Assembly: GCA_030830595.1 (NCBI GenBank)
Contig: JAURMS010000085.1
Location: 1-7,094, forward strand
DNA length: 7,094 nucleotides
Direction of reading: 5' to 3'
From: Gammaproteobacteria bacterium
Lineage (GTDB): Bacteria; Pseudomonadota; Gammaproteobacteria; Steroidobacterales; Steroidobacteraceae
Positions 1 through 6,335 of the stretch are shown here, one piece after another (the stretch's first letter is position 1; each line of letters begins with the position of its first letter). The notes under the pieces are model-generated. The model ran no database searches. It was not told where the DNA came from and worked only from the letters and a program-made list of their open reading frames with translations. The position numbers were made by a program, and so were the translations under genes.

Positions 1-167
1 ACACCGCCGAGGTGGAGGTGTCCAAGGACCAGAGCCTCAACAGCATTTTTGCCGCGCTCTCGGCGACCGGAATCGAGGTGGTCAGCATGCGCAACAAGGT
101 CAACCGCCTCGAGGAATTGTTCATCCGGCTGGTTGAAGCGGGTGGCCGCGAAGGGGCGCCAAAATGA
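1..167 (+). CDS. yadG: ABC-2 exporter ATP-binding subunit, YadG-type (3' end only)
   Basis: Only the last 54 codons are present (first full codon at base 3, stop TGA at 165-167); the Walker and signature motifs lie upstream of the window. The visible tail reads TAEVEV, then LNSIFAALSATGIEV, then VVSMRNKVNRLEELFIRLV. This closely matches the C-terminal end of E. coli YadG as I remember it (SMRNKANRLEELFVSLV). That tail is the small regulatory-like domain following the nucleotide-binding domain. The protein would energise the permease encoded immediately downstream. The stop codon overlaps the next start as ATGA, so the two are probably translationally coupled, as expected for subunits of one transporter. 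The substrate of YadGH transporters is not established. Confidence in the family rests on both this tail and the very clear YadH partner. Confidence 0.9.
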   Translation, partial: TAEVEVSKDQSLNSIFAALSATGIEVVSMRNKVNRLEELFIRLVEAGGREGAPK

Positions 168-961
168 GCGAATTCATTCGTCCGGGCGCGGGCGCACGGG
201 TCCGATGGGTGGGTTTCCAGACCATCGTCCGGCGGGAGTTCGGACGCATCGTGCGGATCTGGGGCCAGACCATCGTGCCTCCGGCCATCACCGCCACGCT
301 GTACTTCGTGATTTTCGGTAGCCTGATCGGCCGCAGGGTGGGCGAAATGGACGGGTTCAGCTACCTGCAGTTCATCGCGCCCGGCCTGATCATGATGGCC
401 GTCATCACCAATTCATTCGGTAACGTAGTCTCCAGCTTCTTTGGGGCGAAGTTCGGCAAGCATCTTGAGGAACTCCTGGTCTCGCCGCTGCCCAACTGGC
501 TGATCGTACTCGGCTACGTGGCCGGCGGCCTGATGAGGGGACTGCTGGTGGGCCTGCTGGTCACGGTGGTGGCCCTGCTATTCACCCACCTGCCGATCCG
601 TCATCCGGGCGTGATCATGGTGTCCGTCATCCTGACCTCTGTGGTGTTCTCCCTGGGTGGCCTGCTGAACGCGATCTTCGCTCGCAACTTTGATCACATT
701 TCCTGGTTCCCCACCTTTGTGCTGACCCCGTTGACCTATCTTGGCGGGGTCTTCTATTCGATGTCCCTGCTCCCGGCCTGGGCCGAGGGGCTTTCCCACG
801 TGAACCCGATCCTCTACATGGTGAATGCCTTCCGCTACGGTTTTCTCGGCATCAGTGATGTCAGCGTGACCAGCGCCCTGCTGGTCACCGTGGCGGCGGC
901 GGGCTTCATGTATGCACTGGTGGTCGGCCTGCTCAACCGTGGAACCGGCATCCGGGAGTAG
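164..961 (+). CDS. yadH: ABC-2 type transporter permease, YadH-type
   Basis: A 265-residue inner-membrane permease of the ABC-2 family, slightly longer than E. coli YadH (about 256 residues). Nearly its whole length matches YadH as I recall it: RIWGQTIVPPAITATLYFVI (31-50), FSYLQFIAPGLIMM (65-78), SSFFGAKF (90-97), FVLTPLTYLGGVFYS (185-199) and FRYGFLGI (223-230). About six membrane spans are visible, near 37-57, 67-85, 110-140, 148-172, 183-203 and 236-256. The start at 164 is chosen because ATG overlaps the upstream ATPase stop by four bases (ATGA), the usual coupling of exporter subunits. The first 20 or so residues are polar and basic, consistent with a cytoplasmic N-terminus. The pair should form a half-transporter dimer exporting an unidentified substrate. 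ABC-2 families also include drug, polysaccharide and lipid exporters, so no substrate is assigned. Confidence 0.95.
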   Translation: MSEFIRPGAGARVRWVGFQTIVRREFGRIVRIWGQTIVPPAITATLYFVIFGSLIGRRVGEMDGFSYLQFIAPGLIMMAVITNSFGNVVSSFFGAKFGKHLEELLVSPLPNWLIVLGYVAGGLMRGLLVGLLVTVVALLFTHLPIRHPGVIMVSVILTSVVFSLGGLLNAIFARNFDHISWFPTFVLTPLTYLGGVFYSMSLLPAWAEGLSHVNPILYMVNAFRYGFLGISDVSVTSALLVTVAAAGFMYALVVGLLNRGTGIRE

Positions 962-965
962 GTGA
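960..965 (+). promoter_or_regulatory. Ribosome binding site for the SRAP gene (AGGTGA)
   Basis: AGGTGA begins inside the yadH stop codon (TAG at 959-961) and lies 7 bases before the GTG at 973. It supports GTG 973 as the start. That start matters because it places Cys at position 2, the residue on which the whole activity of the protein depends. Confidence 0.55.
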
Positions 966-972
966 CGGTCCG

Positions 973-1632
973 GTGTGCGGGCGCTTCGCGCTGTATTCGC
1001 CGGCGGCCGAGATCCAGAGGGCTTTCGGCGTCCGTCCCGACGAGTTGCAGCCCCGATACAACATTGCTCCTTCACAGCCGCTGACCACCGTCAGGCTGAA
1101 TGAGCGGGGTGGCCGTGAAATCGCCGACCTGGACTGGGGTTTGTTGCCCGCCTGGGCGGCCATGCGCCAGGGTTCCTACCGTCCCATGATCAATGCCCGA
1201 GCGGACTCCGCGGCAGACAAGCCCTATTTCCGCGCCGCCTGGCGCCATCGCCGCTGCCTGATCCCTGCGGATGGGTGGTATGAGTGGCAGCAGACCGACG
1301 GAGCCAAGCAGCCCTGGTTCATGGCCTCCGCCCGGGGGGATGTGCTCGGCCTCGCCGGTCTGTGGGAGCAACCAGTCGGGTCGGCAGGGCGTGGCAGTTG
1401 CGCCATCCTGACCATCCCTGCGTCGCCCGAACTGGCGCACATCCACGGGCGGATGCCGGCCGTGCTTGGCCCTGAGTACTGGCCGATGTGGCTGGGAGAG
1501 ATTCCGGTTGGGCCAGGGGCTCTCGAGGCCATACTCGAGGAGTCTTCCGGGCGGGAATTTATTTCCCACAGGGTGGGTCCGAGGGTCAACAATCCGCGAC
1601 ATGACGGACCGGAATTAGTCGAGGGACTATGA
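973..1632 (+). CDS. yedK: SRAP-domain abasic-site processing protein (YedK/HMCES family)
   Basis: A 219-residue protein covering the full SRAP domain (E. coli YedK is about 222 residues). Family members bind abasic sites in single-stranded DNA. After removal of the initiator Met, Cys2 forms a stable thiazolidine crosslink with the ring-opened sugar, shielding the lesion from breakage. The expected active-site residues are present: Cys2 in MCGRF, Asn74 in MINARAD (72-78), Glu104 in PADGWYEW (98-105) and His158 in HGRMP (158-162). The YNIAPSQ motif (29-35) is also typical. The start is GTG with an AGGTGA Shine-Dalgarno 7 bases upstream, and no other start would leave Cys at position 2. The gene lies 11 bases after yadH and its stop overlaps the next start (ATGA), so it is probably an operon passenger. 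No SOS-box was seen directly upstream. The family assignment is very secure; the in vivo role here is inferred from the family. Confidence 0.96.
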   Translation: MCGRFALYSPAAEIQRAFGVRPDELQPRYNIAPSQPLTTVRLNERGGREIADLDWGLLPAWAAMRQGSYRPMINARADSAADKPYFRAAWRHRRCLIPADGWYEWQQTDGAKQPWFMASARGDVLGLAGLWEQPVGSAGRGSCAILTIPASPELAHIHGRMPAVLGPEYWPMWLGEIPVGPGALEAILEESSGREFISHRVGPRVNNPRHDGPELVEGL

Positions 1633-2492
1633 CGACGCAAAGGGTGTGGGCTCCGCGCTGGGTGTTGTTGGTGGTGGCGACGATGCTCCTGACCGCCTGC
1701 GGTGGCGTACGCTTTTTCTACGACCGCCTGGACATGCTGCTGCCCTGGTACCTGGGTGGGTACGTGGAGTTGGAGCCGTCCCAGCGCAGTGATCTGGAAC
1801 GTCGGGTGGATGTCCTGCTGGCCTGGCATCGCAGCACGGAGATCCGCCGCTATGCGGCGTTCTTCCGCGAACTCGAGGCAGCGGCTGAGCGGCCCGTCGA
1901 ACCCGGGCGCTTCGAGGCCTGGCGCCGTGAAGCCGAGTCCTACTGGCAGGACCTGGCCCTCAAGGCGGTTCCCGAGGCGGGCGCCCTGCTCGCGTCGTTA
2001 TCGGATACGCAGGTCCGGGAACTGATGGACGGCCTGCGGGAGGATCAGGCCGAGTTGGCCGAGGACATCGCCAAGCGCAGCCCGGCCGAGCGCCTGGAGC
2101 GGCGGCGCAAGTCCCTGGAGAAGCAGTTCAAGCGCTGGTTGGGGCGGCTGGAACCGAGACAACTGGCGATGATTGATGAGGCCTCTCTCGAGTTGGAGAC
2201 GGACTCCACCGGCTGGTTGAGCAGCCGGAGTGCCTGGACGGATGCCTTCGAGCGAGCGCTGGAGCAACGGAAGGACCCGAGACTATTTTCGGCTCGGCTG
2301 CGGGTGCTGTTGGTCAATGGTGAGAGCACCTGGCCTGCTGCGTATCGAAGAAGCTTCGAGGAGGACCGAGCCCGGGTGATCGGCCTGATGGCCGACATCG
2401 ACCGCAGCCTGACCCCACGTCAGCGGCAACACCTGCGGCAGCGACTGGGGCGCTGGGCGGCCGACCTCGAGGCCATTGCGGCCGACCAGTGA
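1629..2492 (+). CDS. DUF6279-type lipoprotein, function unknown
   Basis: A 287-residue predicted lipoprotein. The N-terminus has a basic start (R5, R10), a hydrophobic stretch at about 11-21 and the lipobox LTAC with the modified Cys at 24. The +2 residue is Gly, so outer-membrane sorting is plausible. The mature start carries RFFYDRLDMLLPWYLGGYVE (28-47), the signature I associate with the DUF6279 family of proteobacterial lipoproteins. The rest (about 50-285) is strongly helical, charged and rich in Arg, Glu and Leu, with repeated 'LxPxQ/LxxxQ' turns such as LEPRQLAMI and LTPRQRQHL. It therefore looks like a bundle of helices rather than an enzyme, and I see no catalytic motif. The start ATG overlaps the SRAP stop, indicating translational coupling. 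No function is known to me for this family, and the gene neighbourhood does not suggest one. Confidence 0.88.
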   Translation: MTTQRVWAPRWVLLVVATMLLTACGGVRFFYDRLDMLLPWYLGGYVELEPSQRSDLERRVDVLLAWHRSTEIRRYAAFFRELEAAAERPVEPGRFEAWRREAESYWQDLALKAVPEAGALLASLSDTQVRELMDGLREDQAELAEDIAKRSPAERLERRRKSLEKQFKRWLGRLEPRQLAMIDEASLELETDSTGWLSSRSAWTDAFERALEQRKDPRLFSARLRVLLVNGESTWPAAYRRSFEEDRARVIGLMADIDRSLTPRQRQHLRQRLGRWAADLEAIAADQ

Positions 2493-2523
2493 GGCGCTGC
2501 CTCCCGGCAGTCCCGGGCTGGGC

Positions 2524-2529
2524 TACACT
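2524..2529 (+). promoter_or_regulatory. Possible -10 element (TACACT) for a leaderless or very short-leader transcript
   Basis: TACACT sits in GGGCTACACTTGG, with its last base 6 bases before the ATG at 2536, so transcription would begin at or within a base or two of the start codon. No recognisable -35 box lies 16-18 bases upstream (the bases there are CTCCCG), and no Shine-Dalgarno precedes the ATG. The 43-base gap after the lipoprotein gene also holds a 5-bp hairpin (CTGCC at 2497-2501, GGCAG at 2506-2510) without a T tract. This is a weak candidate only. Confidence 0.3.
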
Positions 2530-2535
2530 TGGCAC

Positions 2536-3876
2536 ATGAGCACTAAGCGCGCGCTGGTCGTGGACGATTCCAAGTCGGCGAGGGTGGTACTCAGCCGCAT
2601 GCTGGAGAAGTACTCCATCACCGTGGACACCGCGGGGTCCGCCGAGGCAGCGCTCGAACAGATCAAGACCAGTCGTCCCGACGTCATCTTCATGGATCAC
2701 CTGATGCCGGGGATGGACGGCTTACAGGCGGTCAAGACGCTCAAGGCTGATCCCGACACGGCCTCCATCCCGGTGGTCATGTATACCTCGCAGGAGGGCG
2801 AGCTCTATGCGGGCACCGCCAAGGCGCTCGGTGCCGCCGGGGTGCTGCCCAAGACGGTCAGGCCCATTGACGTGACTCGGGTGCTCTACCAGCTCGAACT
2901 GCTTCCCAACCGGCGCGACAGTCGACCGCCTGTCTTGCAGCCGGTCCCGGTTGACGAAGAAACCCAGCCCTCGGTGACCCCGGCCGCCTCTGACGCAGCC
3001 CAGCCGGCGGACATCCCGCAGGCCAGAGGATCGTTGGAGCACGGCTGGGTCGAGGCGAGGCTTGCCGAGAACAGTGCGGAGCTGCGCCGTTTTTTCGTCT
3101 CCGCCCTGGAGTTGCACGGCAAGCGGCTGCTGGATGAGTTGAAGCCGCGCGAACCTGAACCGGCCCTGCCTATCGTTGACCTGCCGGAAGAGGAGCCCGC
3201 ACCCTCGGCGCGGCCCTGGAAGATCGCCCTTGCGGTCTGTCTCGCGGTGCTGGTGGGCCTGTCGGTCCTGAATTGGCGTACGGTCCAGGAGTCTGCGCAG
3301 GCGGTGCGGGCCCGTGCAGCGCTGGAGCGGCAGGTTGCCTCCATGCAGGCGGACGTCGCTCGGCTGGAGCAGGCGCTCAAGTCTGCGTCTTCGGCGGGGA
3401 CCGGCCAGTTGCCTGCGGACCCCGGGCGGGTCGAAGTGTTGCAAGTCCCGTACGGTGAGGCCCCCTTGGCTGGCGCCCGGCTCGATGCTCTGCGTGAACT
3501 GGTGGCGGCGCTCGAGGCCTCTGCCTTCGCCGGCACTCTGACCATCAGTAGTGTCGCCGGCGAATTCTGTTTGGTCGGCAGTCCGGAGGGCGGGTACTCG
3601 CAGGCGCCGGCCGAATTGGAGGCCAACCGTTGCGACCTGCGGGGCAACCCTCTTCAGGATTCCTTCGGGCCGATCGCGAGGGTGCCGCTGGCGCTGGCCA
3701 ACCTGGCAGCCTCGACCCGTCAGCGGACCGAAAACAGGTTGCGCGTCGTCATCGCCAATGGATCGGAAGACTTGTCCACCCAACCCTATCCAGCGGGGGA
3801 GGGCGTGACAGCCGGGCAGTGGAATGCGGTGGCGCTCGCCAATAATCGGCTCGAGATCAGCATCGACCCAGACTGA
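2536..3876 (+). CDS. Membrane-anchored receiver-domain protein with unrecognised C-terminal domain
   Basis: A 446-residue protein in four parts. Residues 4-122 form a CheY-like receiver with the acidic pair Asp10/Asp11, phospho-acceptor Asp54 (FMDHLMPGMDG), switch Thr84 (MYTSQ) and Lys106 (LPK), all intact, so it should be phosphorylatable. Residues 123-225 are a Pro/Glu/Ala-rich linker enclosing one charged amphipathic helix (about 170-203). Residues 229-246 (KIALAVCLAVLVGLSVLNW) are a single transmembrane span preceded by ARPWK, which suggests the receiver stays in the cytoplasm. Residues 250-285 are a probable coiled coil, followed by a domain (about 296-446) I do not recognise. It has two cysteines (Cys345, Cys366) that could form a disulfide if the domain is periplasmic. 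There is no DNA-binding, GGDEF, EAL or kinase domain. The ATG at 2536 is chosen because the receiver's first strand (KRALVVDD) begins at once; a TTG 60 bases earlier would only add residues overlapping the lipoprotein gene. The gene lies 43 bases after the lipoprotein gene and 5 bases before the yheT-like gene. Confidence 0.9.
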   Translation: MSTKRALVVDDSKSARVVLSRMLEKYSITVDTAGSAEAALEQIKTSRPDVIFMDHLMPGMDGLQAVKTLKADPDTASIPVVMYTSQEGELYAGTAKALGAAGVLPKTVRPIDVTRVLYQLELLPNRRDSRPPVLQPVPVDEETQPSVTPAASDAAQPADIPQARGSLEHGWVEARLAENSAELRRFFVSALELHGKRLLDELKPREPEPALPIVDLPEEEPAPSARPWKIALAVCLAVLVGLSVLNWRTVQESAQAVRARAALERQVASMQADVARLEQALKSASSAGTGQLPADPGRVEVLQVPYGEAPLAGARLDALRELVAALEASAFAGTLTISSVAGEFCLVGSPEGGYSQAPAELEANRCDLRGNPLQDSFGPIARVPLALANLAASTRQRTENRLRVVIANGSEDLSTQPYPAGEGVTAGQWNAVALANNRLEISIDPD

Positions 3877-3881
3877 GTCCG

Positions 3882-4898
3882 GTGGTGGCGTCCGCTTCGA
3901 CCCTGGATCGTTTCATGCCTCCCTCGTGGTTACGGGGTGGTCACCGCCAGTCGGTCCTTTCGAGCCTGCCCCCGCGCCGTGGCCGAGTGCTGGCACGCTC
4001 GGCGGACCTCCGCGCGGCCGCCGCTGCCGAAGTGATCGACTGCGGAGAGGGCGTCAGCCTGCTTGCCCAGCGCTCCCGTGTCCCTGCTGCCGACCCGAGC
4101 GCTGCCGATCCGCCGCTGCTGGTGTTGCTGCACGGCTGGGAAGGCAGCGCCGACTCGCTTTACGTGCTTTCCCTCGGCGCGGCTGCCTTTCGGGCTGGCT
4201 GGGACGTCCTGCGCCTGAACTTTCGTGACCACGGGCCTTCTCATCATTTAAATCGGGGCATCTTCCATTCCTGTCGACTCGATGAGGTGGTGGGTGCCCT
4301 GCTGGCGGTTCGGGGAGCCTCGGGCACTCGGCGCATAGCGCTCGCGGGCTTCTCCCTAGGCGGCAATTTCGCCTTGAGAGTCGGCGCCCATCCGCGAGCG
4401 AGGGAAGTGGGGCTGTCGCGTATCCTGGCCGTCTGTCCGGTGCTGGATCCCGCCGTGACCCTCCGCTGTCTTGAGGAGGGGCCGGCGATTTACAGGCACT
4501 ATTTCCTGCGAAAGTGGCGGCGTTCGCTGCGGGCCAAGCAGCAGGCCTGGCCGGGAGATTACGATTTTCGTGACCTGCTTGGGGCGCGTTCCTTGACCGC
4601 GATGACTGCCACCATGGTGGAGGCCTATACCGACTTCGCCAGCCTCGAGGCCTATCTTGCAGGGTATGCCCTGACGGGCGCGCGGCTTGCCGGGCTGCAG
4701 GTGGAGAGCCTGCTTTTGACCTCCAGCGATGACCCGCTCATCCCGGATGCCCAACTCCCGGCGGTCTCCCGGGCCGACGGCCTCGAGATTTGCCTCACCC
4801 GCTTCGGCGGACATTGCGGGTTCCTGAAGGACCTGTCCGGGCCGTCCTGGCTCGATGGAGTCGCCTTGAACTGGTTGCTTGCCCCTCCGCCGGCGTGA
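3882..4898 (+). CDS. yheT: YheT-type alpha/beta-fold hydrolase
   Basis: A 338-residue hydrolase close in length to E. coli YheT (about 340). The family's N-terminal signature is present as FMPPSWLRGGHRQS (11-24). The fold markers follow: oxyanion region LLHGWEGSADS (82-92), strand and turn LNFRDHGPSHHLN (112-124), and nucleophile elbow GFSLGG with Ser158. The acid is Asp283 or Asp284 in TSSDDPLIP, and the catalytic His is His311 in FGGHCGFL. The triad is therefore complete. Family members are esterase-like enzymes related to eukaryotic ABHD1/ABHD3; the physiological substrate of YheT is not established to my knowledge. The start is GTG at 3882 or the adjacent GTG at 3885. The ATG at 3915 would cut into the conserved F-x-PP-x-WL motif and is less likely. 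No clear Shine-Dalgarno is seen, and the 5-base gap to the upstream stop suggests translational coupling with the receiver protein. Confidence 0.93.
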   Translation: MVASASTLDRFMPPSWLRGGHRQSVLSSLPPRRGRVLARSADLRAAAAAEVIDCGEGVSLLAQRSRVPAADPSAADPPLLVLLHGWEGSADSLYVLSLGAAAFRAGWDVLRLNFRDHGPSHHLNRGIFHSCRLDEVVGALLAVRGASGTRRIALAGFSLGGNFALRVGAHPRAREVGLSRILAVCPVLDPAVTLRCLEEGPAIYRHYFLRKWRRSLRAKQQAWPGDYDFRDLLGARSLTAMTATMVEAYTDFASLEAYLAGYALTGARLAGLQVESLLLTSSDDPLIPDAQLPAVSRADGLEICLTRFGGHCGFLKDLSGPSWLDGVALNWLLAPPPA

Positions 4899-5060
4899 CG
4901 GCCATCACCTGCGAGGCCTGTCAAAAGTAGAGGTCCGTCACACTCTTGGAGGCTGCTCCTGCAAGGCGTTGGGTACGGGCGTACAAGTACAAAAGTATCG
5001 GGACGAGCCGGGCCCGGGGTGGGGTCGGTCATCGCTTCCGTTGGCAGGCAGCAAGGGACC
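4899..5060 (+). other. Intergenic stretch with GTAC repeats and small palindromes
   Basis: These 162 bases separate the hydrolase and the small acidic protein. They hold an imperfect hairpin (CTTGGAG at 4945-4951 facing CTCC-TGC-AAG at 4956-4965, no T tract) and GTAC at 4973, 4981 and 4987 with GTAT at 4995. The perfect palindrome CCGGGCCCGG lies at 5008-5017. The stretch at 4981-4998 is unusually A/T-rich for this DNA and could contain a -10 (AAGTAT at 4993-4998, 18 bases after TTGGGT at 4969-4974), but both boxes match only 3 of 6 consensus bases. No convincing rho-independent terminator is seen. Short overlapping open frames here lack a ribosome binding site and look like chance. Confidence 0.5.
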
Positions 5061-5330
5061 ATGAGCAAGGACGAAGAGAAGATCATCGACGATGCCGAGG
5101 TCATCGCAGTGCTGGTGCCCGGCTATGACGAGGAATGTGGGGCCGGTACGGCCACCGTCATCGTCCGCGATTCCGCCGGGAACGTGACCGTTCGCGACCT
5201 CGAGGAACGCGAGGCGATGCTCGAGTGCACCGACAACACCGAGCGTTTCCGCCGCGGCAAGCCAATCATCGACCCGCTGACCCGGGAGATCGTCGGCTAC
5301 GAACTGGAGCCCATCGACCGCGCCAGCTAG
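5061..5330 (+). CDS. Small acidic protein of unknown function (89 residues)
   Basis: I do not recognise this protein. It has 89 residues, of which 22 are Asp/Glu and 11 Lys/Arg, giving a strong net negative charge. It has no signal peptide or membrane span, so it is probably cytoplasmic. An alternation of short strands is visible: EVIAVLVPGYD (13-23), TATVIVRDSAGNVTVRDL (30-47) and EIVGYELEPI (76-85). Between the last two lies a charged segment (RFRRGKPIIDP, 62-72). Two isolated cysteines (Cys26 in EECGAG, Cys56 in LECTDN) do not form a CxxC pair. The ATG at 5061 is preferred because AAGGGA precedes it at 5053-5058, though its spacing is short. An in-frame GTG at 5019 would add 14 residues across a GC palindrome. 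Third-position G/C preference and the balanced protein composition argue that it is a real gene. Spacing to the permease downstream is 75 bases; no function can be inferred. Confidence 0.72.
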   Translation: MSKDEEKIIDDAEVIAVLVPGYDEECGAGTATVIVRDSAGNVTVRDLEEREAMLECTDNTERFRRGKPIIDPLTREIVGYELEPIDRAS

Positions 5331-5392
5331 GACGCCTGCCCTCGTGGCGGTTCCCGTCGCGAGAAGCCACAATTCGCGCCAGTCCATGCCTT

Positions 5393-5397
5393 GAGGG
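5393..5397 (+). promoter_or_regulatory. Ribosome binding site deciding the permease start (GAGGG)
   Basis: GAGGG ends 8 bases before the GTG at 5406. It overlaps the in-frame TTG at 5391, which has no Shine-Dalgarno of its own at the right distance. The site therefore favours GTG 5406 over TTG 5391 as the start of the EamA transporter. Confidence 0.55.
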
Positions 5398-5405
5398 CGA
5401 CGCGA

Positions 5406-6296
5406 GTGGGGCACTACGACATCTCCTGGTCTCTCTACCTGCGCCTCGCGGCGGTCCCGGCCATCTGGGGCGGTACCTTCACCGCAGGAAAAATCCTTGC
5501 CGAGACGCTGCCCCCCGCGCTGGCCTCCCTGCTGAGGTTTCTCATTGCCAGCGTTGCCCTGCTGGTGGCCAGCCGATGGCTGGAGGGTCCCTTGCCAAGA
5601 CTGGATCGCAGGCAGTGGTGGGTGGTGCTGGGTCTCGGCTGCAGCGGCATCCTGGTCTACAACCTGTTGTTCATCTCCGCCCTCGCACTGATGCCCGCCA
5701 GTCGGGCCTCACTGATCGTCGCCTTGAATCCTGTGGTGACCATTGCCCTGACCGGCTGGCTGTTCGGGGAGCGCCTGACTGCACTGCGCTGGTCCGGGGT
5801 GGGCCTGGCGCTGTGCGGGGTATGGATCGTGGTCTCGGGTGGCCACCTGCTGGATCCGCTGCCCGGTGTGATCGGTCCGGGAGAGGCGATGATGTTCGTT
5901 GCGGTGCTGGCCTGGGCGGCCTATACGCTATTGGGCCGCACGGCCCTGGCCGGTCTGTCGCCGCTGGCGGCCTCTACTTATGCCAGTCTGGTCGGTACGG
6001 GCATGCTGAGCATCGTCGCGATCCCCAACCTGCTGGAATTTCAGCCCGGCATGCTCACTCCGGAAGTGCTGCTGGCCGGTGCCTATCTGGGCATCCTGGG
6101 CACCGGTGTCGCTTTCGTCTGGTACTACCAGGCCGTCCAGCGCCTGGGACCGGCGAGAACCGTGGTGTTCAATAACCTGGTCCCGGTGTTCGGTGCGACC
6201 TTCGCCGTGCTGTGGCTGGGCGAGCCTGTCACCTGGCCGTTGCTGGTCGGTGGTTTACTGGCCGTGGGCGGCGTGGGGCTGGTCAGCCGCGCCTGA
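5406..6296 (+). CDS. EamA/DMT-superfamily permease
   Basis: A 296-residue inner-membrane protein of the drug/metabolite transporter superfamily, with the usual length and two tandem EamA domains of five helices each (about 12-138 and 157-292). The first domain opens with the family's WGGTFTAGK (21-29) and ends with the SLIVALNPVVTIALTGWLFG strand of motifs (about 102-121). The second contains AWAAYTLLGR and, near the end, FNNLVPVFGATFAVLWLGE followed by GGLLAVGGVGLV. These proteins export or import small metabolites such as amino acids, nucleotides or cofactors; substrate cannot be read from sequence. GTG at 5406 is chosen for its GAGGG site 8 bases upstream; TTG at 5391 would add five residues. 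The gene is 75 bases downstream of the small acidic protein and is followed by the gltB regulatory region, whose hairpins lack a T tract and so are not an obvious terminator for it. Confidence 0.93.
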   Translation: MGHYDISWSLYLRLAAVPAIWGGTFTAGKILAETLPPALASLLRFLIASVALLVASRWLEGPLPRLDRRQWWVVLGLGCSGILVYNLLFISALALMPASRASLIVALNPVVTIALTGWLFGERLTALRWSGVGLALCGVWIVVSGGHLLDPLPGVIGPGEAMMFVAVLAWAAYTLLGRTALAGLSPLAASTYASLVGTGMLSIVAIPNLLEFQPGMLTPEVLLAGAYLGILGTGVAFVWYYQAVQRLGPARTVVFNNLVPVFGATFAVLWLGEPVTWPLLVGGLLAVGGVGLVSRA

Positions 6297-6301
6297 ACGT
6301 T

Positions 6302-6316
6302 TGCTGCTGTGCAGCA
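6302..6316 (+). promoter_or_regulatory. Operator-like inverted repeat, copy 1 (TGCTG-N5-CAGCA)
   Basis: TGCTGCTGTGCAGCA is a perfect inverted repeat that extends to 7-base arms (TTGCTGC at 6301-6307, GCAGCAA at 6311-6317) around a TGT centre. It shares its arms with the second copy 19 bases downstream. If transcription starts near 6370, its centre is near -61. This suggests a binding site for a dimeric regulator of the gltB promoter, by inference from geometry; the regulator is not identified. Confidence 0.6.
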
Positions 6317-6320
6317 ATAA

Positions 6321-6335
6321 TGCTGTAATGCAGCA
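6321..6335 (+). promoter_or_regulatory. Operator-like inverted repeat, copy 2 (TGCTG-N5-CAGCA)
   Basis: TGCTGTAATGCAGCA repeats the arms of copy 1 with a different centre. Its own perfect arms are 7 bases long (AATGCTG at 6319-6325, CAGCATT at 6331-6337). The right arm overlaps the first two bases of the proposed -35 box, and the centre falls near -42 relative to the predicted start of transcription. A protein bound here would touch RNA polymerase or block it. Confidence 0.6.

Noticed and set aside
2476..2535. TTG start giving a 466-residue receiver protein
   Set aside because: The added 20 residues precede the first strand of the receiver fold, overlap the lipoprotein gene and have no ribosome site.
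2722..3783. Long open frame on the - strand (353 residues) opposite the receiver-domain gene
   Set aside because: It is antisense to a gene with intact receiver motifs, its translation is Arg/Gln/Gly-rich with no recognisable domain, and long antisense frames are common in GC-rich DNA.
4919..4924. TTGACA on the - strand as a -35 box of an antisense promoter
   Set aside because: No -10-like sequence lies 16-18 bases further on that strand (it reads CGTCAC there), and there is no plausible gene to drive.
4879..5128. Small + strand open frames in the gap before 5061
   Set aside because: They start with alternative codons without ribosome sites, overlap known genes at their ends and have Arg-rich, low-information translations.
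5135..6175. 346-residue + strand open frame overlapping the small protein and the EamA gene
   Set aside because: The translation is Arg/Pro/Gly-rich with no domain and runs out of frame through a clear ten-helix transporter; it is a GC-driven shadow.
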